This document shows positions 12,625 through 23,309 of a DNA stretch of 64,000 nt, in pieces. The notes under the pieces were generated by a model. It was not told the origin of the DNA. It did not search any database and saw only the letters and a program-made list of their open reading frames with translations. Where the stretch lies: positions 65,916,115 through 65,980,114 of the forward strand of contig NC_052619.1 in NCBI RefSeq assembly GCF_016545825.1. The letters are read 5' to 3'. Numbering within the stretch: the first letter of the stretch is position 1; the number at the start of each line of letters is the position of its first letter. The DNA is from Eucalyptus grandis (taxonomy: Eukaryota > Streptophyta > Magnoliopsida > Myrtales > Myrtaceae). Position numbers and translations under genes: made by a program.

Positions 12625-13050
12625 AGCACATAATTCTGCATAATATTGATCACCCATGACTAGGCAATATCAAAAGTTCACTGCAGATGCTTGCAATTTT
12701 ATGCATCTTGAATCAAGCAAACCTATCCGGGCTCAATTTAAATTGAGATACGAGAATCAAGGCCTTCCAACAATGCATCTCAGTGATAAAGCAGTAAAAG
12801 ATGGGAAAAAAGAGAGAGGGCACAGCATCATGTCCACAGCAACAATCACTATCATTTATATAGAAGAAAGAGGAGCATAAAAAAAATTCCTCAACTAATC
12901 CATTTAAAAAGGAAGGGGCGGATACACAATCATAGGATGATTGGAGTTGGACGAGCACTGGCAGCAAAGAGAGGCGCATAATACACCAAGCCAGCACATC
13001 ACAACCAACCAATTCTCCAGATTCTCCATACCCTGCACTGTCCCAATGCT
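12625..13050. other. Downstream flank of the TRAPPC1 remnant
   Basis: No gene seen. It probably includes the old 3' UTR of the TRAPPC1-like gene. A perfect 23-bp inverted repeat arm begins at 13030. Confidence 0.4.
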
Positions 13051-13315
13051 TTACGAAATTCTCCTTACATATTGGTCAAGATTTGTATTGAAAAAGTCAC
13101 ACCTTCAGAAAGGATAAGAAAAGGTGTAAGGAGAGAAAATAACAGCTTCTGCAGTTATGCAAATATAACTCACAGAAAGAAAAGCAATGGTCACCACGAA
13201 ATGTCTTTATCCCAAATTCCAAATCATACATCCACAGAAGTACTAGTATCAAAAAGATGCAAGCTAGGTCCTGAAACTGATGACCCGTATCAAAAGCATT
13301 GGGACAGTGCAGGGT
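13030..13315. repeat. Perfect 23-bp inverted repeat around the last TRAPPC1 exon
   Basis: The arms 13030-13052 and 13293-13315 are exact reverse complements (inner word CACTGTCCCAATGC). About 240 bases between them contain the last TRAPPC1-like exon, and the left arm overlaps its stop codon. The arm in the intron looks like an inverted copy of the exon's 3' end. Confidence 0.8.
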
Positions 13316-14879
13316 TTATTATCCAGAATGACAAAAAAGTATCACTGAGGATTTTAACAGACAGATACTTCTAGCAGACAATCTGACTATTTTGATCCCC
13401 TATAGAACACTATTTCAATAATAGATCATCAACATTGACGTGCGTCATCTAATCGACCATGTTAAACCAACAAAAGTTCATCAGTCACCTGATAGGAGTT
13501 CCTGGATCGTAGAGAGGGTTTTTAGCCACATATTCAACATATAGACTGTATATATACTTCAAAGCTTCTTGTAGATCACCAGTCCTGGGATGCATAACCA
13601 ATATTATCCGCAAGGGCACGAGGAATAAGAAGACCAGAAATAGGAAAAAAAAAAAAAAAACAGGAGAACAGATTGATGGTTAGTAAAAGAGTCTTCTAAG
13701 GAGAAGTACACTAATGGGCAAAGATCTGATCCAAGAATGCATTGACGTTAATGTATTTGCTGAAATAGAAGCATAAGCCAAATCCTTAACATGTGGCAAT
13801 GTGATTTTCAACAAATTCATTTTGCATTGTCAAGCATAAATAATAAGTAGTCAATGCACAGAAAATAGGAGTTAACAGGAGCAAACCATTTCTCTCTTGT
13901 ATTATGTGATTATGGAAGCACAAACACCTTCCAATTGTGTGGTGCCTTTAGATACGTCGCAAAAGGTGTCTGTTCCTTAATAATGCTCAGTTTTAACAGG
14001 TCTTGCTAATTTGCTAAGATTATTGAAGTTTTTAGTGCACGCTCATTATGAGCAACATCCGAGATAGAAAAATACTCCAAAGACTGCAGAATAAGGTAAT
14101 CTAACCTTTATACCAGAAGGACTTTCCATGAAACTAAGTTCGTACGTGTTAGTGCGGAAACTGTGAAATGAACAACCCTGGCCTGGAAACAGTAGCACCC
14201 CGAGATTTCCTCTGTCTGCACTGCAAGAGGAAAAAACAGAGAGTGTGCAAGTTAATCGCTGAACATCCGGTTCTCCTGTATCTTCTTCGACATACTTGGC
14301 ACTTGGCTATGGAAAGGTTTTGCAACTTTAAGCTCATGGCACAAAAAATTCCTCCTACTCATGAGCTACTTGAACTCGACTAAATGACTACTCGAATATT
14401 AAGTTAAGTTGAGTTTCGAGGTATGTTTGCATGCACGAGGAGCATGGGAGTGCACATAAACAAAAGAAACACAAATTTCATGTAGTCTAAAATTTCTACA
14501 GCAGGTTCAACTTCTGTTAGATTTTTCTCTTCCTTTGAGCTCGAGCTCGACTTGGAATTTTTTCAAAGTCCTCTCAATCAAAGGTTCGCTGACCATTCGT
14601 GAGGATAAACGGCAATTCCCCGGAAGAACAAGGAAATTACCAAATTAAGAAACCGGATTACCATCAAACGGTGCCTGACTTGAACACACACGATTCAAAA
14701 GGAATCGAAGACCAATTACGTAAGAGAATCGAAGTCAAAGCAGATCATCAAGCAAGCGAACAGCATCTACATTCCTAAGACAACGCAAATAGAAGTCCTC
14801 CCGGTAGAACAGGCACACCCCGTTCCGCCGTCGGCGCCGGCGGCGACGGGCTGACGTCGGAGCCCCCGAAGAACTGCAT
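13051..14879 (-). pseudogene. BET5: TRAPPC1/BET5-like TRAPP subunit gene, broken
   Basis: TRAPPC1 (yeast Bet5) is a small longin-like subunit of the TRAPP vesicle-tethering complex. Three downstream exons are in frame: 14220-14106 (DRGNLGVLLFPGQG, FHSFRTNTYELSFMESPSG), 13607-13489 (TGDLQEALKYIYSLYVEYVA, KNPLYDPGTPI) and 13102-13051 (NTNLDQYVRRIS then TAA). The first exon begins at 14879 with MQFFGGSDVSPSPPAPTA, the family's N-terminus. It then lacks the segment before NGVC, reads NGVCLFYRE in another frame, lacks the next ~18-20 residues, and resumes with GLLFALS before a stop. The acceptor before 13607 reads GG where AG is expected (13608-13609). The sequence upstream of 14106 to 14220 lacks the rest of the longin domain. 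Either this is a pseudogene or the GC-rich first exon is misassembled; the lost acceptor favours a pseudogene. Confidence 0.75.
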
Positions 14880-16129
14880 CCTCCCTTCCCAGATCGCGAT
14901 TTCGCCTGAAAGACGCCGCGAACAGCCCCCCGCGGTTTCGCAAGGAGAAATGGCGTTCCCGTCGATTTGTACGAGGAGAGTGTAGAAAATGAAATTTGCT
15001 GCGATGAAGCTTTTCGCGGTAAATAGGATTTTTATGCAGAGCACATAGCATTGGTAAACAACTTGCAAAAATACTTATTGCAAGAAAAAATTAAAATTAG
15101 AAAAGAAAATAATCTTAGAGATTAGTTACTAATGTTGACCTAGCCATGATCAACTATGTCTCTATCCAAGTAGTCGCCATATTACATATTGAACCAAAGT
15201 TAATAAATTAAAAGTTCAAGTATCAAATTATACATTGAGCTAAAGTTTAGAGATTGTTTATATCATTATCCCAAAAAACTTCATTAAGTCCCCAACTCGA
15301 TCCATATACAATTAAACGAAGAAGAAAGTGCTTAAGGCAGTATCTCAAAAGATATAAATTCTTCTGTTATCGAATCAAATCAAGTTAATTACTAGTATAT
15401 TCGAACCCAATTATTATGTTATCTAATTAAAGATCCAGTTAATTACTAGTTTATTTGAACCCATCCCAGTCGACAATGCTCGTGCCGCGGTTGGGTAGAA
15501 CTAACCTATTGTTCCATTTTATCATATGGCGCTTCTAATATTGCAAGCGATTTTAGTTGAAATTCATGCCCAGGAAGGGAGTCATCAAATGAACGACTTG
15601 TAGCTCCAATCGGATGAGACCTCAAAAACTAGCATCATTTGCAATGTCCCTGTGATGAGCAAAGGAGCAAGAAACATTCGAAACCAAAGGGAGTTGCACT
15701 ACCAACCGCGCGGCAATTCAGTAGATCAGATGCTGCTTAAAAGTTAAAACTAGAGTTAGAATATGCAGCCAAATCCTGCTCAGAATAGACTTACAAGATT
15801 CAGCACAAGCATTACAAGACAGACAATCTCCCTCTTCCTTTGGATTCTCTTATCTATAATGCTGTTCTACCAATGATGTACATCCAACTCCCTCTTCATC
15901 CAAATTTCAAGAAAGTATAAACAGAGAATGGAGAGATTAGACCCGAAAAAGAGCCGAGTTAGAGTAGCAGGGACCAAGTCCACCTAATTCAACCAGTCTC
16001 TCCGCTCATTTCCCTTCGAAAATGGAATATGCACAACACGACGTGAATGCCCTGCGTTTGCTTTGTATAAGTTCACAGAAAGCAAGCCAAGGGGAGGCTC
16101 AAGGAGGAAACGAAGCGAGAAATTGTCGA
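14880..16129. other. Intergenic, with right copy of the duplication edge
   Basis: No gene seen. 15387-15480 repeats the sequence found after the SWEET gene (GTTAATTACTAGTATATTCG, itself present twice here). 16020-16129 is the 3' flank of the intact kinase and matches 8780-8900. Confidence 0.5.
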
Positions 16130-18556
16130 TCAACACAACCGGCCATTAGATCCATCGAAACTGCCTTGAGCACTCTGCCGTCTTTTCTCTCGCCAATTCT
16201 CTCCCCACATCTTCGCCTCCGCAACAGCCCTTTCTCTATTCAAGTCCCTATTTAACAACTTACCGTCCTTTGGAGAATTGTCCTTCTCGGACCCCTCGAA
16301 TTCCCACCTGCTGCGCCCGGAACCTCCGGCATCCTCATTCCTCAAAATCTTGCTGCCTCTCTCATCAACGCTGGATCCTTTGTTCCCAAAATTAGAAGCT
16401 ACGTTGGGATCATACGCCTGGTTCGCTAGGTAAGAAAGAGCCGTCACCACGTCCCCGATGAGAGGACGTGCAGCCGCCTGCTCTTGTATACACATGGATG
16501 CCACAGCAAGTGCCTGATATAGACCTCGCATTGGATAACGCCCTTGCAGACTTGGATCCACCAATTTCGAGAATTTTCGCCTCTCATTGAATAGTGGACG
16601 TGCCTGCACAGGCAAAACATCAAAAAAAGCAACTTAAAATTTGTTTGGAAAAGACCTTCCCTTCAGGGTTTTCAAAAATAGAGGCAAAGCCAAGCTTGTG
16701 TAACTGCTTTGTGGTTACCGTTTCTCAGAACTACTCTATAAAGCCCAGCTCTGAAAGCATCAAAAAGAGACTTTTAACTTGCAATCGCTTTGTTTTCCTT
16801 TGTGTTCAGCTACGTTGCTATTCAATTAAAACTATGTAGTAACAGAACGCTTCACTCTGAAAACTCTATCCATTCCAAAAGCACCTATATCTACTTCTAA
16901 AAGGAAGAATAACTTGAAACTTGTTTTCATTTTCATCCGTGAAGAAATTCTTCAAGAACATTAAATACTCACTAACTTATTCTAAGACATTGCCTTATAG
17001 GTTAACAAAGCAGAAGTAGTCCAATTAAGATGGAATTCATGGTCATGCAACCAAGACATAAGTTAAACTAGAATTACCCATGTCACAAGGTTCTGTTCCC
17101 CATGCGGACGGGAGCTGTCGATGGCTTTTCGTCCCGTGATCAGCTCTAAGAAGACTACCCCAAAACTATAAACGTCAGATTTAACAGTTAATTGTCCCGT
17201 CATTGCATACTCCGGAGCACAATATCCATAAGTGCCCATGACCCTTGTGGAAACGTGTGATTTGTCTCCAACAGGACCAAGCTTCGCGAGACCAAAATCA
17301 GAGAGCTTGGGATGGAACTTTTCATCCAGTAATATATTGGACGACTTGAAATCTCTATAAATAACTGGGGGATTTGCTTTGTCATGGAGGTACTCTAAAC
17401 CTTTGGCTGCACCAGCTGCTATCGTCATTCTGGTGTTCCAATCTAGCGGTTCCTTACCCAGTGGAAGATCTGTAGCAATAGCATAATGCTAATATCAGTT
17501 GCTTATTACAAAGAGCTGATTTTCACATAATTGAGCCAGAATGTGAACACACGTCAACATAATAAAAATTATAGTACCAAATCTATATCTTCTTGTTAGA
17601 ATGCAATAAAATTCAAGTTCACACTTTCAGTGCTAGGCCACTTCAAGCCAGAGTTCTAGGGAAGTGCAAAGAAATATATACTGAATTACCGAGATGAATT
17701 ATAGGGAAAAAAAAATTCATTAAGGATAATCAATGTTACCAAAAAGATGATCTTCCAATGATCCAAAGGCCATGAATTCATAGACAAGAAGCCGTTGATC
17801 GCCATCAGCACAGTAACCAATCAGATTCATGAGATTAGGGTGATGCAGAAGGCTCAGCATCAGAACCTCCACCAGAAATTCACGGTTACCCTGGAGACCA
17901 TTCCTATCCAGTTGTTTAACTGCAACAACCTAAAAATGACTAAAAGGTCAAAGTACGAAGTATGTATAACAGCACATACAAGAAAGTCATGAGTAGCTCC
18001 ACAAGATATGAGAATTTAATGGAACAGAACCACAGCCAGCCAAAATATGGTTTACACAGTACTTGTCTGACAGCATCTGAATCTTCAATATGGTTACATG
18101 ATTTATCCTGGGCAGAAATTTTATGTACAATGTCAATCTGACAATTTCAAAATTCGTGGCAATTGTGAGACAGATGCGATAAAGTTGAAGCTCTTAAGAT
18201 GTCATTGAAAAAGCCAACCATGTCAAACTCGCAAAAAAATTACTCCATGTTTTTCCAATCGAAAGATCTGCTGCACCAACACAAGACTCTTCTGATTCAG
18301 CAGAAAAATTGTAAGGATTGATTGCACTGTTCACAGCTTGTGAACATACTTTAGCTCCAAATTTATTTGCCTAAGGGAATTGAATGCCAACAAAGCCTTT
18401 CCACGAAAGAAAAAGGGGCTAAACAAAGTTCCACTAAACTGGAGGCAAACACATGAAAAGTGTTAGCTTCACTTGCCGAGGGATTGACATGATTTTCAAA
18501 AATACACCATTCGACTGATTCAAATGTCAACCATGGTCTTTTCAAATAATAGAGAA

Positions 18557-18587
<31 letters not shown>

Positions 18588-19970
18588 TAAAATCATTTAA
18601 GTAAAGAGTAATCTCCACCAATAAGTACAGTTCAATTGGATCTAACCTACAGGAATGAGTTCTTTTTTTATTTATTTTGGATGGTCAATAACTATTGTTC
18701 CAATTGACTGTTGATTAGTTGGTAAGAAATGCGACTAAGGTTGGAATGGAAATCAAATTTAATAGTATAATTTTCTATGAATTCCTACCTTTTCTACATG
18801 TTAGATGATCTAGAAGGGCCACTTTAGGATATCACAAGTTCTAGCTAAATATAGTTTTGACTGTTGATTAGTCAGTAAGAAATGCGACTAAGGTTGGAAT
18901 GGAATTCAAATTTAACAGTATAGTTTTCTATGAATTCCAACCTTTTCTACGTGTTAGATGATCTAGAAAGGCCACTTTAGGATATCACAAGTTCTAGCTA
19001 AATGTAGCATTCCAACCTCAGGTAAAAGAGTCGGTTCATGCACCGAAAACTAAAGCCTGGAAAGGGACAACTAGCTGATGCAGGTTTTAATTTACTAAAA
19101 ACGCAACCATAAAAATGCCATATACATGATAAAAATGAGCACATTATCTATCTACCTGTCCAGTGGTCTCGAGTTTCCCTTTGTATACACCCCCAAATCC
19201 TCCTTCCCCCAAGAAACATTCCGGCTTAAAGTTCTTGGTAGCAGCGGCAAGTTCACGGAAGGTGAAGGTTTGAGCAGCAATATGTACACCCGGTACATCC
19301 TTAGGGCCAATTAGATCCCTTCTCAACCCCAAATTGCTCCTAGACCTCAGTCTTTCTACCCCTGTAAAATTCACCAGCAAACGGATGCGGATAATTTCAA
19401 ATCACACCACTCGACATTTAACAAAGAGATCTATGACCATGTTCACAGAGACAACAATCGCCCCCTGCAGGCACGAGCTCAAAGGTTTAAATCAGATACA
19501 TCACTCGTATAGCTGAACAGATATCAATCCGAAGCCACTCAACAGTAATAAGTGACTTGCAGAGTCAGCAAATCAGGTTGCCGACAAGCTAACCACTTGA
19601 ACTAGAGAAACCGATACCTTTCATCAATCAGACGGACCTGAACTATCAAAAATCATCCTGAGCTATTACATCAGCAAAAGAAATCCAACCTACTCTCCGG
19701 AAACTTCGTCGACGGATTGGACTACTAGTAATCAAGCTACAACAATGATTACACTCTCGGTGAAACTCACCTACCAAAGATCGGATCGAGAAGCGAAATA
19801 CCAAGAAGGGCAAGAATTCATCAGTGATGCAAAACTAAACGAAACTGACCGGACGGCAAGCTGGAAATCTTGGAGGAAACATTCGGGACGCCGTGTTTCG
19901 GGTCGTCGCTCCCCTTGCCCGGGTTGAGCGTCTCTTCCTCCCTCGAATCAAAACAAGGAAAGCAACCCAT
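16130..19970 (-). CDS. PBL27: Receptor-like cytoplasmic kinase VII, PBL27-like, five exons
   Basis: Serine/threonine kinase that relays signals from cell-surface receptors; PBL27 links chitin perception to MAPK activation at the plasma membrane. Exons on the minus strand: 19970-19850, 19361-19156, 17929-17740, 17469-17078 and 16603-16130, all GT-AG and in phase, giving 460 residues. The start MGCFPCF is a myristoylation/palmitoylation site and fixes the first exon. The kinase domain has the Gly loop GEGGFGGVY (92-100), catalytic Lys114 (AVKQLD), YRDFKSSN (Asp212), DFG (230-232), APE (257-259), then [20 protein letters not shown]. The C-terminus ends [20 protein letters not shown] and GSFDGSNG, as in PBL27-type proteins. 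Oddities are GGFGGVY where relatives usually have GGFGRVY, and MAFGS where MPLGS is usual. A GA/CT-rich tract lies upstream (20245-20281). A decayed paralogue lies at 8780-11096. Confidence 0.93.
18555..18586. repeat. (GAA)n microsatellite in kinase intron 2
   Basis: About ten GAA/AAG units in the intron between exons 2 and 3 of the kinase. The decayed copy lacks a comparable tract. Confidence 0.8.
18706..19007. repeat. 153-bp tandem duplication in kinase intron 2
   Basis: Two adjacent copies start at 18706 and 18859. Both begin GACTGTTGATTAGT and end CACAAGTTCTAGCTAAAT. They differ at only a few positions, so the duplication is recent. Confidence 0.85.
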
Positions 19971-22394
19971 CTCCTAAAACTCGCGATCAAGAAAGACCCA
20001 CTTGCCTTTTACCGCGCCACGAAGCTCACAGATTCATTCGAGCTCAACCAATCACCTCACCACAGCAACCCCCCCAAACACACACAAGCACCCAAGAATC
20101 CAATCCAAATTCCAAGAGGGTCCCGCCCGCGGAGGACGCCCGTCGTTTCTCGTCCCGATCACGGGGTCGAGGAGAGATCAGCAGGAGGAGGAAGGAAGGA
20201 GGAAAGGAAGATGCCGAGGTTCGAGAACAACGAGGAGAGCGGCACCGAGAGAGAGAGAGAGCGAGAGAGAGAGAGAGAGAAGCGGAAAGACGGAAACTTT
20301 CTGCTGTGAAATCTGAAAAAGAGGGTGGAAAAAAGGATATGACGCGCCGGCCTTTTTTTTGTCCTCGGCTTCGTTTACAAAATTACAACCCCCGCTGAAA
20401 CACACGCACGTTGCAACAGCAGGCGCACGAAGCTATCAATCTACTGCTGCCATCCATGCCCCCCTTCTCTTTGACCACCCGAAGAGAGAGAAAATTCGAT
20501 AAAGGCATCATTTTTTTCTTCTTGGAAAGAGCGATCGAATTTCAAAAGGCAGATCGGCTAAGGTCGCGAATCACGTAATTACGAAGCGTTGGGTCAATGG
20601 GGGAGTTGGTCCTCTGCTTTATCCTTTCCACGGTGCGAGGTGACACGATTCTCGAACGCAAATGAGGAAACCTAATCATTCTTGTCGTTGAATCTGAGTT
20701 ACTTTGCTCTTTATTTCTTCTTTTACTCATTTATGTTGATCAATTAATGCCCTCCGCCGCGACCCAACTAGGGATTTTCCAAAATTAGGCGAGCATAACT
20801 TGAAGGTGAAGCTTTTGACCCGAAAGATAAAAGAGAGAGAAAACTTCACAGTGGGAGTTTCGTAAGCAAATCTGAACGAGTAACTCGATTTCTCAAAAAC
20901 CAGAAATGAAAATCACTGAGTAGATCTTCCTTGCAATAAGAGCAACCATAGACGCGCAGTAAGACCGTCCGATTCTTTCATTTTGAACAATTGATGTTAA
21001 GTCTTTTTATTAGTAATCCTTTGTATTATCCCATCTATTAAAGTTATTTTTACCAACTTATATATATACATATCTGCTCGCGGGGTGAAAGAAACAGCTG
21101 CGATGTCACAGGCTTAGTTCTTTTTCTGGCGGTGAAGAAAAGAAAATGGAAAAAAAAAAGCTCAAATTTAGTCAAAGTGGCGACGAGGCAAAGATAATGT
21201 TGCTTTGATGCAAAGAGAAGGCCAGGGAAATAGAGGCTGCACACGTTCATCTAACCTTAGTCGTTGCACACACATGAAGCTTGAGATTGTAAGTTGTCGC
21301 TTTCTTTCACCAAGCAATCAACCGCAAATATGTATCTTAAAGTAAGCATGCCTCATAAATTCAAATAATAGAATAAAAGCCTTCTTGAATCTTATATTCC
21401 CACATTTTAACGGGACCGCCGGAGCGGGGCTGACTTCAATCGTACCCGAGGGATCGAGGAAAAGATGGTCTCTTGGATATTGTTTGGCCCGTTCTGGTGA
21501 TAGCAATGGCATGAGAAAAAAAATAAACACTTTACCCGCGAATAATACTCACTCGTCGAATTTACAACTCTAATTTTTGAATCATAGGATGCATACATGG
21601 AAAATGATTTTTTAACTTATGTAGCAAGAAGTGATATTTTCAATGGATGTGCAGAGCAAATATGGAAGGAAACAACTCGAACATCATGATATCTTATCTC
21701 CTCCCCTTTCACTTAGATTCAACATTTAACTCTAAGTAAACTTTATATCTTTGTGTTGTTGATCAAGCGGTTGGCTGGTCAAATTTCTCTAGGTCTTCTA
21801 AAATTGATTTTAATATTATGTACATCTCTCGTCCCTGATGGAAGGTTGCTAATGAATTCAACCGAAGTTGGGATCACAAATTCAACTAGATGTGTGGAAA
21901 AGTGATCATATTCACGGAACAATCTCGTCAAGATACGCTCGATTCGTATACAAGTTTGAAAATGATGTCTAATTTGTCATTTTGTGGGGGCAATCCCACC
22001 ATTCAAAAGAAAAACACATGCAAAACCTCAAAAAGTAAGTGGGAAAAGATGGAGATTGTCGTGCGAGATGGGCGTACCAAATTCTCCATCCAATGAAGCA
22101 TTGACAAAAGATGTGGAGGAGATCGGAAGAAAAGGGGCCCGAGAAAAAGATATTGTTGGGGAAGTGACGTGGGCAGATCAAGTGCCTTGGTTCCTAAGTT
22201 GACTTTTCGTTGACAAGTTATAACAAAAAAAGAAAAAAAAATCAACGGATAGGATGAGTGCGTTGTGCGTGGAAAGATTATACAATATTCCAGCCTTAAA
22301 TTAGTGGGGAGGCGAGGAGTGTGCAGTCTGCGGCATTATTATTAAATTTAAGGAATGTTCAAGAACGCAATGAGCGCAAGTGATGTATGTTGCC
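19971..22394. other. Kinase 5' flank and gene-free spacer
   Basis: 19971 to about 20300 is probably the 5' UTR and core promoter of the minus-strand kinase, including a (GA)n tract at 20245-20281. Beyond it I see no gene. The frames at 19893-20316 are CT/GA-repeat and leader artefacts. The rest is AT-rich with no clear repeat structure. Confidence 0.45.
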
Positions 22395-23309
22395 CATGTT
22401 ACTTGCTTCTTCTCAAGCCTTGGGTTCCTAATACACCCTTACACTGCTATAACTTCACAAACTGTGCCTTTTGGTTACAAGTTTTAGGGTTACCCCTAGA
22501 GCGATGCACCGAGCAGTTCCTGCGATGAATCGCACGGGATATTGGCCAGCCTCTTGAGGTCAGAATTGATGCAAAAGAAGGACCTACATCCAGAGCTGTC
22601 AGAGTTAAAGTCGACCTTCCTCTCACAGCACCTCTCAAACCAGGTAAACTCATATGTGTGGAAGGAAAAAATATTTGGCTTGATTTCCATTATGAATGGT
22701 TACCACACTTCTACTATTCCTGTGGTGTCTTAGGACATTACGCCTCATATTGCAAAGAAATTCCTTATGATGAGACTTAGTTTGATAGGCGGGACAAAAT
22801 GTATCATGGACAGTGGTTACGCGCTGAAGTTAATGAACATAGTCCATATTGGCAACATTTTATGATTTTCAACCTGAACCAGATGACATTAAAGAAAGTG
22901 TACCTGAAACACCTCAGCCAGGGCTCTTGTTACTCCCTCCTGCCCCTGTACAGATGCAACCTCAGCCACTTTCTACAACGACTCAGGCTACTTAGAATAT
23001 TCATAGCTCACCAGCTGACAGTCCTCATGATGTACCTCCTTCCAAGATAGACAAGACGACCTCCCCTCCCCTGCCCAAGCACATATATCCGAGGTCAAAG
23101 TACTTCACACTATGGCATCTCCATCAAAAAAACCTACTCATCCTCACTTGCAGGCTAAAACAACTTAGTTAAAGAAAGCAAAGAAACATCCTATACATCT
23201 CAACACTTTTGATGAAAGCACTCTGTTGGATACCCCCGTTTTCCAGGCTGACAAGGCCTATGAAGGGGCTGTGGTGGCTTGCCCAAATAAGCTACCAACT
23301 ACCAAATGA
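22395..23309 (+). pseudogene. LINE ORF1 remnant (DUF4283 / zinc knuckle)
   Basis: RNA-binding ORF1 protein remnant. Recognisable pieces are PWVPNTPLHCYNF, WLQVLGLPLERC, IGQPLEVRIDAKEG and the knuckle region YYSCGVLGHYASYC. An in-frame stop follows EQFLR (about 22528). The zinc knuckle (CX2CX4HX4C) has lost its first cysteine, Tyr here versus Cys in the LINE at 38161-44384. After about 22770 the frame is scattered with stops. It ends LPTTK with a TGA that overlaps the ORF2 ATG. Confidence 0.75.

Noticed and set aside
19893..20405. 138-codon plus-strand frame and neighbours
   Set aside because: Runs over the antisense of kinase exon 1 and GA repeats; not gene-like.
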